Assembly: GCF_949987515.2 (NCBI RefSeq)
Contig: NC_082695.1
Span: 85,583,604 to 85,647,603 of the forward strand
Source: Delphinus delphis
Taxonomy: Eukaryota; Chordata; Mammalia; Artiodactyla; Delphinidae
Direction: 5' to 3'
DNA length: 64,000 nucleotides
Under the pieces are notes generated by a model, which worked only from the letters and a program-made list of their open reading frames with translations, made no database searches and had not been told where the DNA came from. This document shows, piece after piece, positions 21,953-33,830 of this stretch (position 1 is its first letter; each line of letters begins with the position of its first letter). The translations under genes were made by a program, and so were the position numbers.

Positions 21953-24415
21953 GCCATCTTTTCCCTACTTTCACAGGCTTTCCTAGAGAGAAGGAACAGG
22001 CTTTGCGAGGAAATGTGCAACTCGGCCATAACCTTAGGGAAAGACCACAGCTTGCGATGGGACCTGCCAGCTCTTGGGTCTCCTGGGATGGTTGTGGGGA
22101 ATGTTCCAGTCCGGACTCTCTCTATGAAATTCACCAACTGTTCTATGTTTTGGGTTCCATTCCCCATCTGCTTTTGACTTTCAAGCCAGGGAGTCATTGT
22201 GGAGATGGAGTTTCAAACGTGCTTCAAGAGGGGCAGAGACGGAACAATCCTATTTATTCATTCTCAAAGGACGATCTTCATTTGGCGCCATCGCTAGAAG
22301 CAGTGGCCAGTGAGCCTGTCCTGAAGAGGGCCGGAGAGGAAATCATGTAGGACCCCCGGGCCGCCTGGTCTCTGGTGCGTTTCGCAGCCACGGGGGCTGC
22401 AGCTGGAGGTGCTGTGTGCTTGGGGCGCGGCTGTGCTCCCACAAAGCTTTATCTACGGCATCAGGCGGCCCTGGGGTCTGGGCGTGCAGCCCTGTGCGCA
22501 GAGTCCCCGAGTTAAAGGCTTAGAGCAGAAAGAAGGGGCTGCAAGCAGGTGTGTTTGTGGTGGGCGCGGGGGGTGGTGCATTGGATGGGGGCTATGAGGA
22601 CAGGGTGTGATGTGAAATCTACCGGTTACCCCGAGGGGACAGGCCTAGCAGCTCCCCAAGGAGGGAATGGCCAGATCAAGGCAGAGACCAAGGAATGTGG
22701 CATTTTCTCCTTTGAGACTCCCCAGTGATTATGCTAGACTGTTAGGAGGAAAGAAAAGAAAACCTCCATGTAGTACGTGGAGTTGGCCTGTGGTCCTTGT
22801 GAGGAGGACCTTGCCGGCCCGTTTACAGGAGGGAAAAGTTAGGCTCCGAGAGGTGGGACGAATTGTCCACAACACTTTCCTGATGTTTTCTCCTCTAAGG
22901 CACAGAGCCATGGCGGGTTCCTTTTGAATTCTTCGCAGCCCCGAGCTGAGGGCTCCGCGTCTACCGGGTGACCCCTCGCTGCTGTGGGAGCTCGGTCGTC
23001 CTCTCTCTGCTGTCCACGTGGCCTGCTGCCCCGTCCCTTGCTGGCCCGGCCCTGCTTAGCCGCGTGTCTCCAGGCTGCGTTGCCCGGGCTCTGGCTTGGC
23101 TCGGGGTGATTGGGGGGAAGAGGGGAGGACAGGAGAGAGAGGCCTGGCTGTTTCTCCCCGTCTCTGCCTGGGAGCTGTGTCTCCTCTGTGTTTCCAGCTC
23201 CTGGGGTGACCCCACCCTGGGTGCGGGAAACACCGACCTCTCCCATGTCCCTCCAGCCTCCTGGGAACGGCATTCTCCTCTTGCAAATTTCCGGGCGGCC
23301 TCAATGTCCCCTGTTTGTCTTTTAAGTAACGCTACAACTTACGGACCAATTCCCTCCATTTCGTCCTGGATAGACCCTGCCTGATACGGGGTCTGTTATC
23401 CTAAGGCCCACTTATTTGTAAACATATCACCTCTTTCAGGTAACATTTGCATTTTGGGCCGAAACCTTATCCAAAGGAGTGAATTTCCTTTCCAGACAAG
23501 CCCATGTCTGGTCTGTTTTCAGATGCACCTGCGGAGAAGACAAATTCCAGCAGAAACACTTCTCCGGCCCCGTCGGGTGGTACCTCGCTGTTGACCCCAT
23601 AGACCACATTGACCTTTCAAAATATCACAGGGCCATGCCCCTCAGCAGCTCTCGTTAATTGACTATGGTCTCCAGAGTCAATTAAAAATGTTAGAAAATG
23701 CCCTACTTCTTGCTAAGAAATACAAAATTTAAGGCTATTGTTAAAAAACACGGTGCTGAAATAATAGTGTTCTGAGAATGAATTCTCCTGCCTCCGATTT
23801 GCCTCTTGTTTTACCTCTCATGTGCAGGAGGGGAGGATTTCCTAGGTCGTCACTGAAACAATTAAACAGTCTCTTTTCTTATTTCTGCGAATTGAAAAAG
23901 AAAATTCTGGCGTAAGAAAAATGTGACCGAAAACTTCTGGGCTCTGGACGATGGTTCCTTCAAGCCCCGCTGTAATTCCTTATGACTCGGAGCCCAAAGG
24001 GACACAGGGATATTACGGACCCATGATTATTGACCACGGGGACAGCCTGTCCTCCTTGCCTTAGGGGCTGGCTTCAGCTGGAATGGTACAGACAGTGCCT
24101 GGAGGGCCAGCCACCCCATCATTCTAATGCAGTCCACACTCTGGGATGCAATACGCAAGACGCGGAGGGGCTTGGGGTCATCGTGTTTTGTTCTCAAGGC
24201 CCCCCCGTCGCTGTATCCCACGTATGCACCTGTGCTGTGTGCACGCGTGCTCGAGTGTGTGTAGGAACCGTGTGCAGACACGTGTATGTGTGTTTACTCC
24301 TAATCGGATGGCGGGTTGTTACTCTCCGTTTGCTGTCGGCAGATGAAAAAAAAGAGCCCAGCAAAACCCTGCTAAACTTTGAGATGCTTGTTGCTTACCC
24401 AACTCGGGAATGGAG
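21953..24415. other. unique sequence
   Basis: No gene or clear repeat. 22330-22620 and 22920-23280 are GC-rich with CpG. 22800-22920 faintly resembles a reversed MIR. 24220-24300 is rich in TG/CG dinucleotides. Many opposing frames occur, none with a domain. Confidence 0.4.
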
Positions 24416-24455
24416 AGAAAGAGAGAGAGAAGAAGAGGGAGGAAAAGAGCAGGCG
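24416..24455. repeat. GA-rich simple repeat
   Basis: GAGAGA and GAAGAGGGAGG runs. Low complexity. Confidence 0.85.
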
Positions 24456-24499
24456 GGCTGGTGGGGGGAGGAGCTGGCTTTTTTTTTTTTTCTTGAGAA

Positions 24500-24780
24500 A
24501 GTGAATAATGTCATCGTTGATTTAATTAGCAAATTCTAGATGTGCTGACAAAGGAGATTTTCTTGGGAGATGCACTGGGTTGTGTCAATGCTCTAAATGA
24601 ATAGGCAGGGCTGAGTTCCTGGTAATCACACATGAACAACAGCGCTCGCCAAACCTCAAACAGAGCATAAATCAATTTGCTGGGAATTAACCATTCGCTT
24701 CAAAATTAGGGGTTACTTGACAGGGTTTCAGTGGTTAGGTTGTCAGGGGCCTGTATTTCGAGCTGAGATTTATCTATCAC
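24500..24780. other. AT-rich unique block, candidate conserved noncoding element
   Basis: Repeat-free text with several homeodomain-type cores (GATTTAATTAGCAAATTC at about 24518, GGAATTAACC at about 24684, AAAATTAGG at about 24702). It sits directly beside a CpG-rich patch. Regulatory potential is inference only. Confidence 0.35.
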
Positions 24781-24789
24781 TGACACAAG

Positions 24790-24990
24790 CGCATCTCCTC
24801 CTGGGCTGCGGGCTGACCCCCGCCGAGCGCGGGGAGGGGAGGCCCTCCTTGGGGGGACAGAGCTGGGGGCGGGGGCCCGCTTGTCAAAGGCAAAAGGCGC
24901 CCCTGCCGCTCTTCGCGGTGCCCCCCCGACGGGAGCTGGAGGACCTGGAGGAGGGGATGTGTTTCGGGCTCCGTCACACGTCACGTGACC
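24790..24990. other. CpG-rich GC patch
   Basis: About 200 bp with more than a dozen CpG and long G or C runs. It is shorter than a typical CpG island and no transcript structure is apparent. It could be an orphan CpG island or enhancer core. Confidence 0.45.
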
Positions 24991-26466
24991 CTTTGATCGC
25001 ACACAGAGCCTAACAATTTGTGAAATGAGAAGATGCCTGAAAGTGTACCGTTGCCCAGAAGAACTGATGAAAAGCAGTAGGACTCTGAGGTCACTGGTTC
25101 CCGGGAGTCGCCTACGCTGGGGTCAGGGGTCAGGGCCGGGGCCTCCCAACCGCTCGGGGCAGGGGGAGGGGGAGGGGCGGCCCTGATCCAGTCCTCGGGC
25201 CGGACTGGGTACCAGCTGGGGAAGGGGAGTGCCTTCGGGTCAGATTTCTTATCTGAGGTGTAGTGTTTGTCGCCCAGCCCCTCAGAGACCTTTCCTGGCC
25301 ACTTAGAAACACCCTCCCACCTAGCAGCTCCCCGCCCCGCGAGGATGATACAGATCCCCATCCTGTGTAACCTGCTATCGCCATCCTTGCTCCTGGGCCT
25401 GACTGTATGATTAGTTCCCCGCTATGGATTTTTCTTTCTCTGTCAGATGCCATGAAGCTTGTCTTTCCAGGCAGCCCAGAGGTCCTCAGACACATAGCTA
25501 TTGGAGACATTATCTTTTCTAGTCCAAATTTCTTCTAAATAATCCTCTTCCTGTCTTCAGTTTGTGCCCTGTAATTAAATCAGTCAACCCATGGATGTAT
25601 TTTACAGGCAAAAGCAAGCAGATAAAAGCCAGCTGCTTGATTTGAATTTGGTCAAGGAAATGAACAAAAACGATGGACGTAACCCAAGCCTGGATGACGT
25701 GACCCTAAGCCACTCCTGCTTCCCTATCTGCACACCTTTGCCCGCTGACCAACGGGACCTTCTCGTAAATTCTGACTGCAGAGTATCTCTAACATGGCAA
25801 GCTTTTGGAACACAGGACGGCGGTCCTCCTGCCGGTTTTGAACCTGTGATATTCTTGACCACCCGCTTCTGTTCTGCCTGCAGACACTGAGCTTTCCGTC
25901 TGGTGTTTAAGGAAGATGGCCCTGTTTGCTGTCATTTAGTTTAAGTCCATTAGGATCTGAATATTAGTCCACTAAGGGAAATAAAACTAATTTGGGGGTT
26001 GTTACTATAGTTTGGGGAGTTGAACGTTTGGAAAATATTTGTGCGGTGTCTCCTCACGTCTAACAGGGAAGTTGCTAGAATGAATGGTGTGTTCACGTGG
26101 CTTCAGGGGATCAGAGTCCCAACAAGTCTCCTGATTTGAGCCCCACTTCCTGTGTCACCCAACGTGGCTTTATTCTGCACACTTTTTTTTTTTTTCCTGG
26201 ATCACCTGTTTGCTCCCTCTTAAAGCCCTCTAGAACCAATCTAGAACATTCTCTGTCCCACAGGAGGAAACAAGGCAAGCAACAGTCACTGAACATGGGG
26301 CTCTGCTTTCTGTCTGTTTCCCGTGATCGCGAAAGTCTCAGCAGGAAATCCCTCCTGAAGGGACCTTCTCCCTCCCCACCCTCCTTCAGATCTCTGCGGG
26401 AGGGCTTCCTGCTCCGAAGTCAGCAGCCTGGATGGAGTTTTGTCCTTTCTGTGGAAGGAGCTCTTC
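24991..26466. other. unique sequence
   Basis: No gene called. A plus-strand frame at 25591-25890 (99 codons) has no recognised motif and a long opposing minus frame. A G-quadruplex motif lies at 25156-25177. Confidence 0.4.
25156..25177 (+). other. strong potential G-quadruplex
   Basis: Four runs (GGGG, GGGGG, GGGGG, GGGG) are separated by loops of 2, 1 and 1 nt. Such short loops favour a stable quadruplex. Confidence 0.75.
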
Positions 26467-26810
26467 TCTCGTGATGAAAATGGGTGCGGGAACAAAAATG
26501 GCTCCAGATGAAGCCATTCTCGTGACAAAGACTTTAATGAGGACAAAAAAATGGCACAAAATCAATTCATTCTCATGACAACCTTAAGACTGTAATGAGG
26601 ACAAGAAACAGTCTGAAATTTATCAATTCTTGTGACAACCTTGAGACAGTAATGAAAGCGGCACATGGGATGAAATTGGCCCACTCTCCCGACAGACGGT
26701 GAGACAAACCTGGAAGATAGCACCGTGTTTATCTACCCCCGTGACAACCTGGGGGCTGAAGCAAGAACAGAAAAGGTGATGAGATTAACCCATTCCTGTC
26801 AAAACTAATC
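26467..26810. repeat. degenerate tandem array, unit about 51-57 bp, 6-7 copies
   Basis: A recurring core like ATTCTCGTGACAACC recurs with anchors at 26467, 26518, 26571, 26628, 26685, 26737 and about 26794, giving spacings of 51, 53, 57, 57, 52 and 57. In the better units it is followed by a 'GAGACAGTAATGA'-like block and an A-rich block with AAATGG or GAAATT. Units are diverged, so the array is old. It is not coding and does not match a repeat family I know. Confidence 0.75.
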
Positions 26811-27328
26811 TTAAAGGGTGGCCTCCATGTGTCCTTTGAAAGCGCCCCCCCCCAGGTGAGTTACCTGTGTGAACCTCAGACGTCTCTGTGGGACGGCATT
26901 CTTTTGGGCTTCACTTTTCAGTTCTTTGTCATGATTCTTTACGTCATTTGAAAATTAACCAGTCCTGATCATACAGACTAGGACGAGTGGCCGTCATTCC
27001 ACTTCAGCTCTTATTTGATGACCTCAAAGTGCTCTGGCAATCGGACTTATTAAAAGAGAATGCGTAAGAGGCATAGGCATTGGGACGGCGGTACGAACTC
27101 TCATTCTAGAAAAGTGCATCCGGACTGCAGGTGAGGAAAGACATGTAGGATGGAGGTAACCTTCTGACTCAACGAAACACTGCTGCTGATGCATATTTCT
27201 TAGAAAAAAATGGAGTTTTCCAGGCTGTAATCGCTGAACCAGTATCTGTCCTCCAACTTAGTTTTCCTGTGAACTCACAGATATTCTCATCCAAGTCCTT
27301 GAGGGAAAAGCAGGATGAGCCGTTATTA
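26811..27328. other. unique sequence
   Basis: Nothing recognised. Confidence 0.4.
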
Positions 27329-27456
27329 CAGGGCTTCTCGAAGGTTTGGAACCCCCCGGGCACTGGTTACAATCAGTGGGTCCGCAAGTGGGGCAGGAAT
27401 ATGCATTTGGACGAGGGAATGCCGTTCTTGAACACACGGAAGTCTGAGAAGCATTG
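27329..27456. mobile_element. short hAT-Charlie MITE (MER20/MER58-like)
   Basis: The left end CAGGGCTTCTCGAAGG and the reverse complement of the right end CAATGCTTCTCAGACT form a terminal inverted repeat. The interior 'GGAATATGCATTTGGACG' fits the family. It is non-coding. Confidence 0.65.
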
Positions 27457-28794
27457 ATTTACTGTGCGCAGAGGTGCTGGTTTGAGGAGTGTGGATTTAT
27501 GATTCCTAATGAGAGGCCCCGCTCACTCATCCTCTCCTGCTAAAATGGCAACGTTCCACTGACGAATAAGCAGCTGAGGGCCAAGTTTTGATGTCAATTC
27601 AGGTGCCACTCAGCTTTCACTGGGCTTCTAATAAGTATTGATGAGTGATTGAATGACAGTGACTAGGAATAATGGCTCGCTGTGCTTGGCTGGCAACTCT
27701 AGAGATAATATAGAGGTGAAGCCCCTCCAAGTGTCATTAGTGGTTTTCCTCATGAGGGATGTGGAGCCGTCTCATCTTTCTTTCGGTCTGTCTGCCTGTT
27801 TACTGTTCCAGTGAAGTCGGTCGGCACTGAGTGCTGGGAAAGGAGGATGTTTCTCTTTGTTTTTTGGGAGTAGGTCAGTTTCTTCATCACTGTGCTTCTT
27901 AAACGATTGGATGCTAGGCTGAATTCTAACATTTTCTCCCAGTTTCTACATTTTCTCCCACATCTCTTGTTGGTGGCAGAGACATTCTTGTATTTTTTTG
28001 TGGAGCTCAAGGGTTGGATCTAAGTTATAAGGTTTTGGCCAAGGCTCTGGGTTCGGTGTCTTTAATCTTCACCCGGTTTTGGAATGAGTTGGTCATGGGA
28101 TGACTGCATTAGAATTGATTTCATGTTGCTTCCCCAGATCCTCTCTCTGGATTCCTCTCTCCGCATCAGTGGCCTTAAAGGTCTGAATATTTTCCATCAA
28201 GTTTGAGGTCAGGCCATTGCTGAAGGGGCTACCACAGGAGTGGGTAGTAAAGAGAAATCTACAAGGATGGCTCTTAGGTTAACTTGCATTTTGTCTTATG
28301 ACAAGTTTGCACGATTGTGTATTTTATTCTAACAATGCTACGTGGCCCAGGAGCCTGGAAACTGGATACAAGCCTGGGGATTTTCAGATCAATGTCAGCG
28401 GACTCTCACTCGGTTGCAGTGAGTGTAGGGGATGGAGGACGGCAACCTTCCAGGAGGTAACCTCGATTCAGAGGCCCACGGAGCCAGGAGGTTAATAGTT
28501 GGGTTGAGTTGGGAGGGGTTGAGTGATAGGTAAGGACAGTGTTTCTTCCTGTTTGTTAGGCTGGGAGAGAGAGAGAGAGGGAGAGAGCGCGTGCGAGAGA
28601 GAAAAAGAGACCAAGATCAACAGGAAAACATGATCCTAAATGGAAGGCAATAGTTAAGTCACTTCTTGGTGTTCCTTTGTTTAGCCTAAATTATGTTTTG
28701 TGTCTCCTAACCTTTGTTTGAGGAATCCAGCTCCTTAATCATCGTCGTCTCTCTTTTCTGCACCCTCTCCAGGTTTCCCCGTAAGTTCAGAAGT
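27457..28794. other. unique sequence
   Basis: No gene recognised. It includes a GA simple repeat at 28565-28610. Confidence 0.4.
28565..28610. repeat. GA-rich simple repeat
   Basis: GAGAGAGAGAGAGGGAGAGAG with a short GCGCGTGCGA interruption. Confidence 0.9.
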
Positions 28795-28980
28795 GTTATC
28801 TCATTTCTTTTCACAACCTGCCCATGAGGTAACTAGGGGTCATTGCTAAGCTCCGTTTTACAGATTGGGTGAAAGTGAGGCATAGTGTGTGAGACGATTT
28901 ACTCAAGGTCAAATCGCAAGGTCAGGGTCAGCCTTAGAACGAGTCCTCCGGTTCTGTCCGGCAGGCGCCCATGCCTGTCC
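28795..28980 (-). repeat. MIR SINE
   Basis: 'CTCCGTTTTACAGATTGGGT', 'GAAAGTGAGGCATAG' and 'TTTACTCAAGGTCAAATCGC' are the reverse complement of the MIR core in order. Confidence 0.8.
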
Positions 28981-29764
28981 CACTCCCTAGAGCCATAGCA
29001 CTTACCCCACTTCCAGACTCCTTCGAAAGGACTTTTGGTTTGTACCATTCAGAATTTTACTTGTGAAAAGTTAAATAAACACGTGGAAAGCGTTTTCACG
29101 TTGCTGCATGACCCCATTACCTCTTCGTGCACTCATGTAGGCCGTGTTTACACAGATGATCACTGCTGCACACACACCTGCTTTGTGACAGAGGTCAGTC
29201 AAACAAATGGTCACTTTTTACATTTTCATTCGTAAAAACTCCAAACGAATTTTGATGGCCAGGTAATTCTTTGCACATGGGTTTGTGGGTGTGTTGTTTA
29301 GGACAGCCCTAGGAAAGATACCGAATCTGAGAGGCCGAGGGGTCATGTCCAGTTTTAGACCTGCATACAATCAGCACAGTGGAAGGCCCAGTCTCATTTG
29401 CATATTAGATATTCCTTTATTCCAAAATTCTTCCTTCAAGTTTGCCAGCCCAGGAGAAATGTCAATGGAGAAAATAACCAGAGAATTGTCCAGACTTTTT
29501 TCCTGTAATGAAAGGTTGCTGTCTCGGAAACTGCATGGCATGTAGCAAGTTGTCAGGCCTGCATCCTGTGGGGTTTACAGCAGTGACGTGTTGTCAAAAT
29601 GGGCTTTGCGAGAGCTAAGTCCTCATGTTCGGTATCATCCCTGGTACACAAGTGATACTCAGTGAACTGTTAAGAGATACTTAGCCCACATTCTTCTGTT
29701 GTGTCTCAATGGGCAGAAGCCACATACTTTTTGGGGTGTTTCTTCGCCTAATGTTTCTTTCCCT
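28981..29764. other. unique sequence
   Basis: Nothing recognised. Confidence 0.4.
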
Positions 29765-29895
29765 GACTCTTTAATGAGCTCTGTGTCAGGGAAAGCAGGA
29801 TTTCCGTTTTGCCCCTCATTGTACCCCTGGGCTGAGTACCAAGCCCAGCACATTGTAGATTCTCCACAAAGATTGGTTCAGTGGATGAAATCTCG
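29765..29895 (+). repeat. L2 3'-end fragment
   Basis: 'TTTAATGAGCTCTGTGTCAG', 'CATTGTACCCCTGGG' and 'AAGCCCAGCACATTGTAGAT' follow the L2 3' UTR order. Confidence 0.65.
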
Positions 29896-30309
29896 AGTGA
29901 AAGGACACGTGAACCTGCTTCCCATCTTCGCCAGATTTGGGAGGGAAGGCAAAGCTGATCTTGTCACATCTTTGCCTAAAATTCTCTGCCCGTGGTGTGT
30001 ACCATGCCGGACCAGGACGAAGAAGAAGGAGGAGGAGGAGAAGGAGGTTGGGAGGAGAGAGTTGCCGCCCTGCATTTGGTCGTGTCCACCAGGTGGGACC
30101 AACTGGGCTGAGTGGTCCCTGGGTGAGGCTGCCAGGGTGCAGTGAGGGGAGGAGAGCTGGTGAGGAAGAGGTGAGCTGTGCGTGAGTGTGGGCTGGGGCA
30201 CAGGTGATGGAGGGAGCGTTTCAGGCAGGGGGGCAAGCAGAGAGAGGCAGTGGAAACTCCTTGGAAGGCGCAGTCAGACCTACAGCTTGGGGCGCTCTGC
30301 CCTTGCAGT
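29896..30309. other. unique sequence with a GGA/GAA tract
   Basis: No gene. A purine triplet tract (GAA then GGA) lies at about 30018-30048. Confidence 0.45.
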
Positions 30310-30680
30310 GGTGGGGCTCCTGCTGGCCCTTGCTGGCTCGTCTTGGCCTCACCTCTCCGCCTCACCTCTCCCTTCCTGGGCGCTGTTTTGCTCCAACCAA
30401 ACCTAAGCACCTGCCCTTTCACACTGATAGATCCGGAGCCCTGTGGTGGGTGTGTCCTTCCTTGCTGACAGGCTTCTCCTTGGCACCGAATGCCCCAGCC
30501 CTTTCTGCATCCTGTCAGTTCTGCTCACCCTTTCAGACTGGGCCTGGCCTCCTCTGAGCTGTTGCCTCTGACCTCCCTGCCCCCAACATCTGGTTTATAT
30601 CCCCTTTCTGCTCCCACTGGGCCTGGCGCATACCTCTTAGAAGTAGCATTTATTTTTGGTTGACTTGGCATAGAAATCAA
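30310..30680 (+). repeat. possible L2 LINE fragment
   Basis: Pyrimidine-rich text with 'CAGTTCTGCTCACCCTTTCA' and 'CTCCTCTGAGCTGTTGCC' resembles the L2 3' region. Divergence is high. Confidence 0.45.
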
Positions 30681-30977
30681 TGGATAATCTTTTGTGGAAT
30701 AAATACATGAGGCATCAGTGTCACTGGGAGTGTGGGCAGCCCTCCAGCTGCGCGCTCAGACCCCAGGAATTTCATAGACTCGCATCTTCTCAGGGTGGGA
30801 GAGACTCCTCGGTGCCGGCAGCCAGGGCAACTTCCGGGAAGTGAGAGCCATGTCTTCCTCTGCGTCAGAGTGTCCCCCGCCTTAGACGTAGAGGACAGAT
30901 TTCTCAACGGACAACACAAGCCACACCTCCAAATAAAGAAGATCGAAGGAGGTGTCAGTGATTTTCACTTTGCTGAA
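30681..30977. other. unique spacer
   Basis: Nothing recognised. Confidence 0.4.
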
Positions 30978-31096
30978 ACAGTCCAGTTAAGGACCTCGGT
31001 CCCAATCCCATCTCTGCCGCCTGTGACCCGTGGACCTTGGGCGAGAGATTTAACCTCTCTAAGCTTGATTCCTCCCCTTAATGGGAGAATTTCTCT
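30978..31096 (+). repeat. MIR fragment interrupted by a CHR SINE
   Basis: 'GACCTTGGGCGAGAGATTTA' and 'ACCTCTCTAAGCTTGATTCC' match the MIR core. The downstream end was interrupted by the SINE at 31107-31319. Confidence 0.7.
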
Positions 31097-31106
31097 CCTC
31101 GGTAGG

Positions 31107-31319
31107 TTTTTTTTTTTTTTTTTTTTGGTGGTACGCGGGCCTCTCACTGCTGTGGCCTCTCCCATTGCGGAGCCCAGGCTCCAGACGCGCAGGCTCAACG
31201 GCCATGGCTCACGGGCCCAGCCGCTCCGCGGCACGTGGGATGTTCCCGGACCGGGGCACGAACCCACGTCCCCCACATCAGCAGGCGGACTCTCAACCAC
31301 TGCGCCACCAGGGAAGCCC
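31107..31319 (-). mobile_element. CHR-type tRNA-derived SINE, short form
   Basis: Same architecture as the copy at 6163-6376: tRNA-like head on the minus strand at the right edge (GGGCTTCCCTGGTGGCGCAG), B-box-like segment, short body, A-tail seen as T at 31107-31126. A perfect 15-bp target duplication, CCTCGGTAGGTTTTT, lies at 31097-31111 and 31319-31333. It is a young insertion into an old MIR. Confidence 0.95.
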
Positions 31320-31333
31320 CTCGGTAGGTTTTT

Positions 31334-33539
31334 AATATGCCTTTTGCATCTGAGTAGAAATATTCTTTATCCTCGTTTAGGAATCGCCTTCAGCAACTGT
31401 GACAGTCCCTCTGGATGTTCTAAGGAGGAAGGATCTTTCTGATTCTTAACAGAGTCAAACGCCATCTGTGGCCAATTATTAAATAAGACAAAGGACAAAT
31501 TGATTATTACATTTCCTCCTTCTTTTCCTCCCCTTTTTTTTGTTTTTGTCCACAAAGGATGGGTTCGCACAAAGCCAAGAAGTACCAGGCTTGGGCAGCA
31601 GCGACAGTGCTGAGCTGGGATGTGAGACCCGAGGTGCTGGTGGAACCCTTGCTGCTGATTCCTGGAACCTCTCTGGGGCGCATGGCCTTGACCCCCACTG
31701 TCAGGTTCCGCAGGACTCATCCCAAACCCAAGTCGCTGGATCAAGGGTTTAGGCCGCTTTACATTTCAGCAAACACGCACAAGAGTACAACGATTACAGC
31801 GGCAGTTGCTATAGTTTTTCCCTTCTCTTCGTTGTTCTAATTTTCTCTCTGATTTTACACTTTTCTCTCAATTGGTGTATCCAAAGTGCTAGACTGTATG
31901 AGGCTGGGGCCCTAAAGGAGTGAGAAGTCATTTATAAAACGGTTCTTCCAGAGATCAGTAATATCTGTAAAACACAGGAAGAAATTATAATCCCCCACGG
32001 CTGAAAAGAGCGTCATTCAGTCCACAGCACAAAATTACATATGTTTATTGGAAGGGCTCTTTCCCTTTTCCTTTAAAACTCCCAGATCTGGAATATTTAA
32101 AAAAAGACACTGGTTACAGGGTTAAAACTCTGTGGATGTCAGATGAGCCTGTTCGACACCAGCGTAACTGGTAAAAACAGGGCCAGGTTTAAAATCTCAC
32201 GAGATCCTCGCCGGTGTGTGAGGAGTATCCCAGCCTCTCCGAGTGGTCTGGCCACGCCCCCCTTCCGGACTGGGAGTGTGGCCGCCACGAAATACAGCGG
32301 GCAGGGGAGTCGGGGCAAGTGTCACGCTTGCCTTTGGCCGGCACCCACCTTGACCCAGCTCTGCGATGACAGCGGACTCTGTCACCTTCAGTTTGGATGA
32401 CTGCATTTTCAGCTGCAGATTCTATGTATCTTCGATGTTTTCACACGGGCAGTTCCAAAGAGGAGTCCTGATTATATTTTGAGCAAAGACAACATTATCG
32501 AATCTTGCCAGTATGCCGACGTGGAAGGAGGAGTCATCACTGAGTGGTGTATCCCCTGGGGGCGGGCGATGACTACAGTATATTCCAAACAATTCATGAC
32601 TTCATTTTTTTAGGAATGGAATTCAAGAACATCTCCTATCCCAGCTGCATACACGCTAAATAAACAAAGATCCCAATGCTGAATTTTAGGGGCTCACGCT
32701 TTGTGAATACGTGGAAGAATTTTCAAAACCCTCTCTACTAAACGACTGCATTTCCTCAGCAGGGATCGAATGTTAAGTTGCCCCCTTCACTTGATGACAA
32801 ATGTGATTTCTGAGTGTGCGTGTGGCCACGTTGCAATTACCCAAGTGAAATACAAGAAGGATGAGTAAGATAAGAAAATCATTTTAAAGTCTCCTGTTAT
32901 TAGGGTCAGCTTGTCCCTCTGTGGATACGCCAGCCTTTGAAAAAGTGTTCATACTTAACCTCAGTGCCGCAGGGTCATGGGTAAAACCCCGGCTGGCTCA
33001 CAAGAGGCCACCGGGGGACAGAGTGACAGCCAGGCAGAGGGGGCTCTAGAATGTGCTGCGCGGCCCCCAGTAACCTGTGGGGCCTTTTCCAAGTTCCATA
33101 CCCTCCCTCCCCAACTCTGGGAAGGAATGCTAGGAGAAGCCTTGATGATTCCTTTAGCAAAACTCTCTCAAAAGGTACTGTTAATGAACTCAATGTCTAA
33201 CATTTAAATTTTACCCGGAATCATGGGCTTGCTTTGAGCTATGCAATATTCTTGGCTCTGTGGGTCAAGGGATGGTATTTACCCACTGCCTCCATTTCCA
33301 AGATTGAAAATAGGGTTTATTAATTCCCTCCCTAACTCACAGGGGACACCACACCCATTAACAACTAGGACAGACAGATCTGCATCGCGGTCCATGGAGT
33401 GATATGCAAATGTATGGGATTTTTCTTCTCTTTTTTCCTTTGGATTTCAGCACCAGTGCTTCTTAAGGAAAAAGAAAACCCATTGTTCCAATAGCCGTGT
33501 CTCTCTGCCTCCCACTAATGCGCTTCTGAGGAGCAGCTT
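31334..33539. other. unique sequence
   Basis: No gene or repeat recognised apart from short A/T runs. 33250-33360 faintly resembles a MIR. The region is repeat-poor. Confidence 0.4.
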
Positions 33540-33830
33540 TTAAATGAGAAGTTACGGGCGCTGTTCTGATTGAAACAAACTAGTGTTGATTACTGATCAG
33601 CCATCTGTAAAGGAGGCCACCTCGGGAAGGATGTGAACTAATGAAAAAATGGGCCGGGTTTGGGAGCCTGGTGGGCTTCACACCGGCCAGTGTGGGTGGC
33701 ACGAGATGATAGCAGTGTGAGGAACAATAGATTGAGAATAAGTAACTTCTGTCTGAAAGATTAAATGGCGAATTTGCTATTAAGTGTGAACGACATAAAA
33801 TGGAATTATGGCTTGGAGGATGTCGCTGTG
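33540..33830. other. repeat-free block, candidate conserved noncoding element
   Basis: Complex AT-biased text with motifs such as GTTGATTACTGATCAG and GAAAGATTAAATGGCG, with no repeat or frame. This is inference from composition only. Confidence 0.3.

Noticed and set aside
25591..25890. 99-codon plus-strand frame with a charged N-terminal half
   Set aside because: It looked exon-like, but I recognise no family, a minus-strand frame of 86 codons opposes it, and no splice pair is evident.
26467..26810. CRISPR-like repeat-spacer array
   Set aside because: The units are diverged, spacing varies, there are no constant repeats with unique spacers, and the DNA is clearly mammalian.
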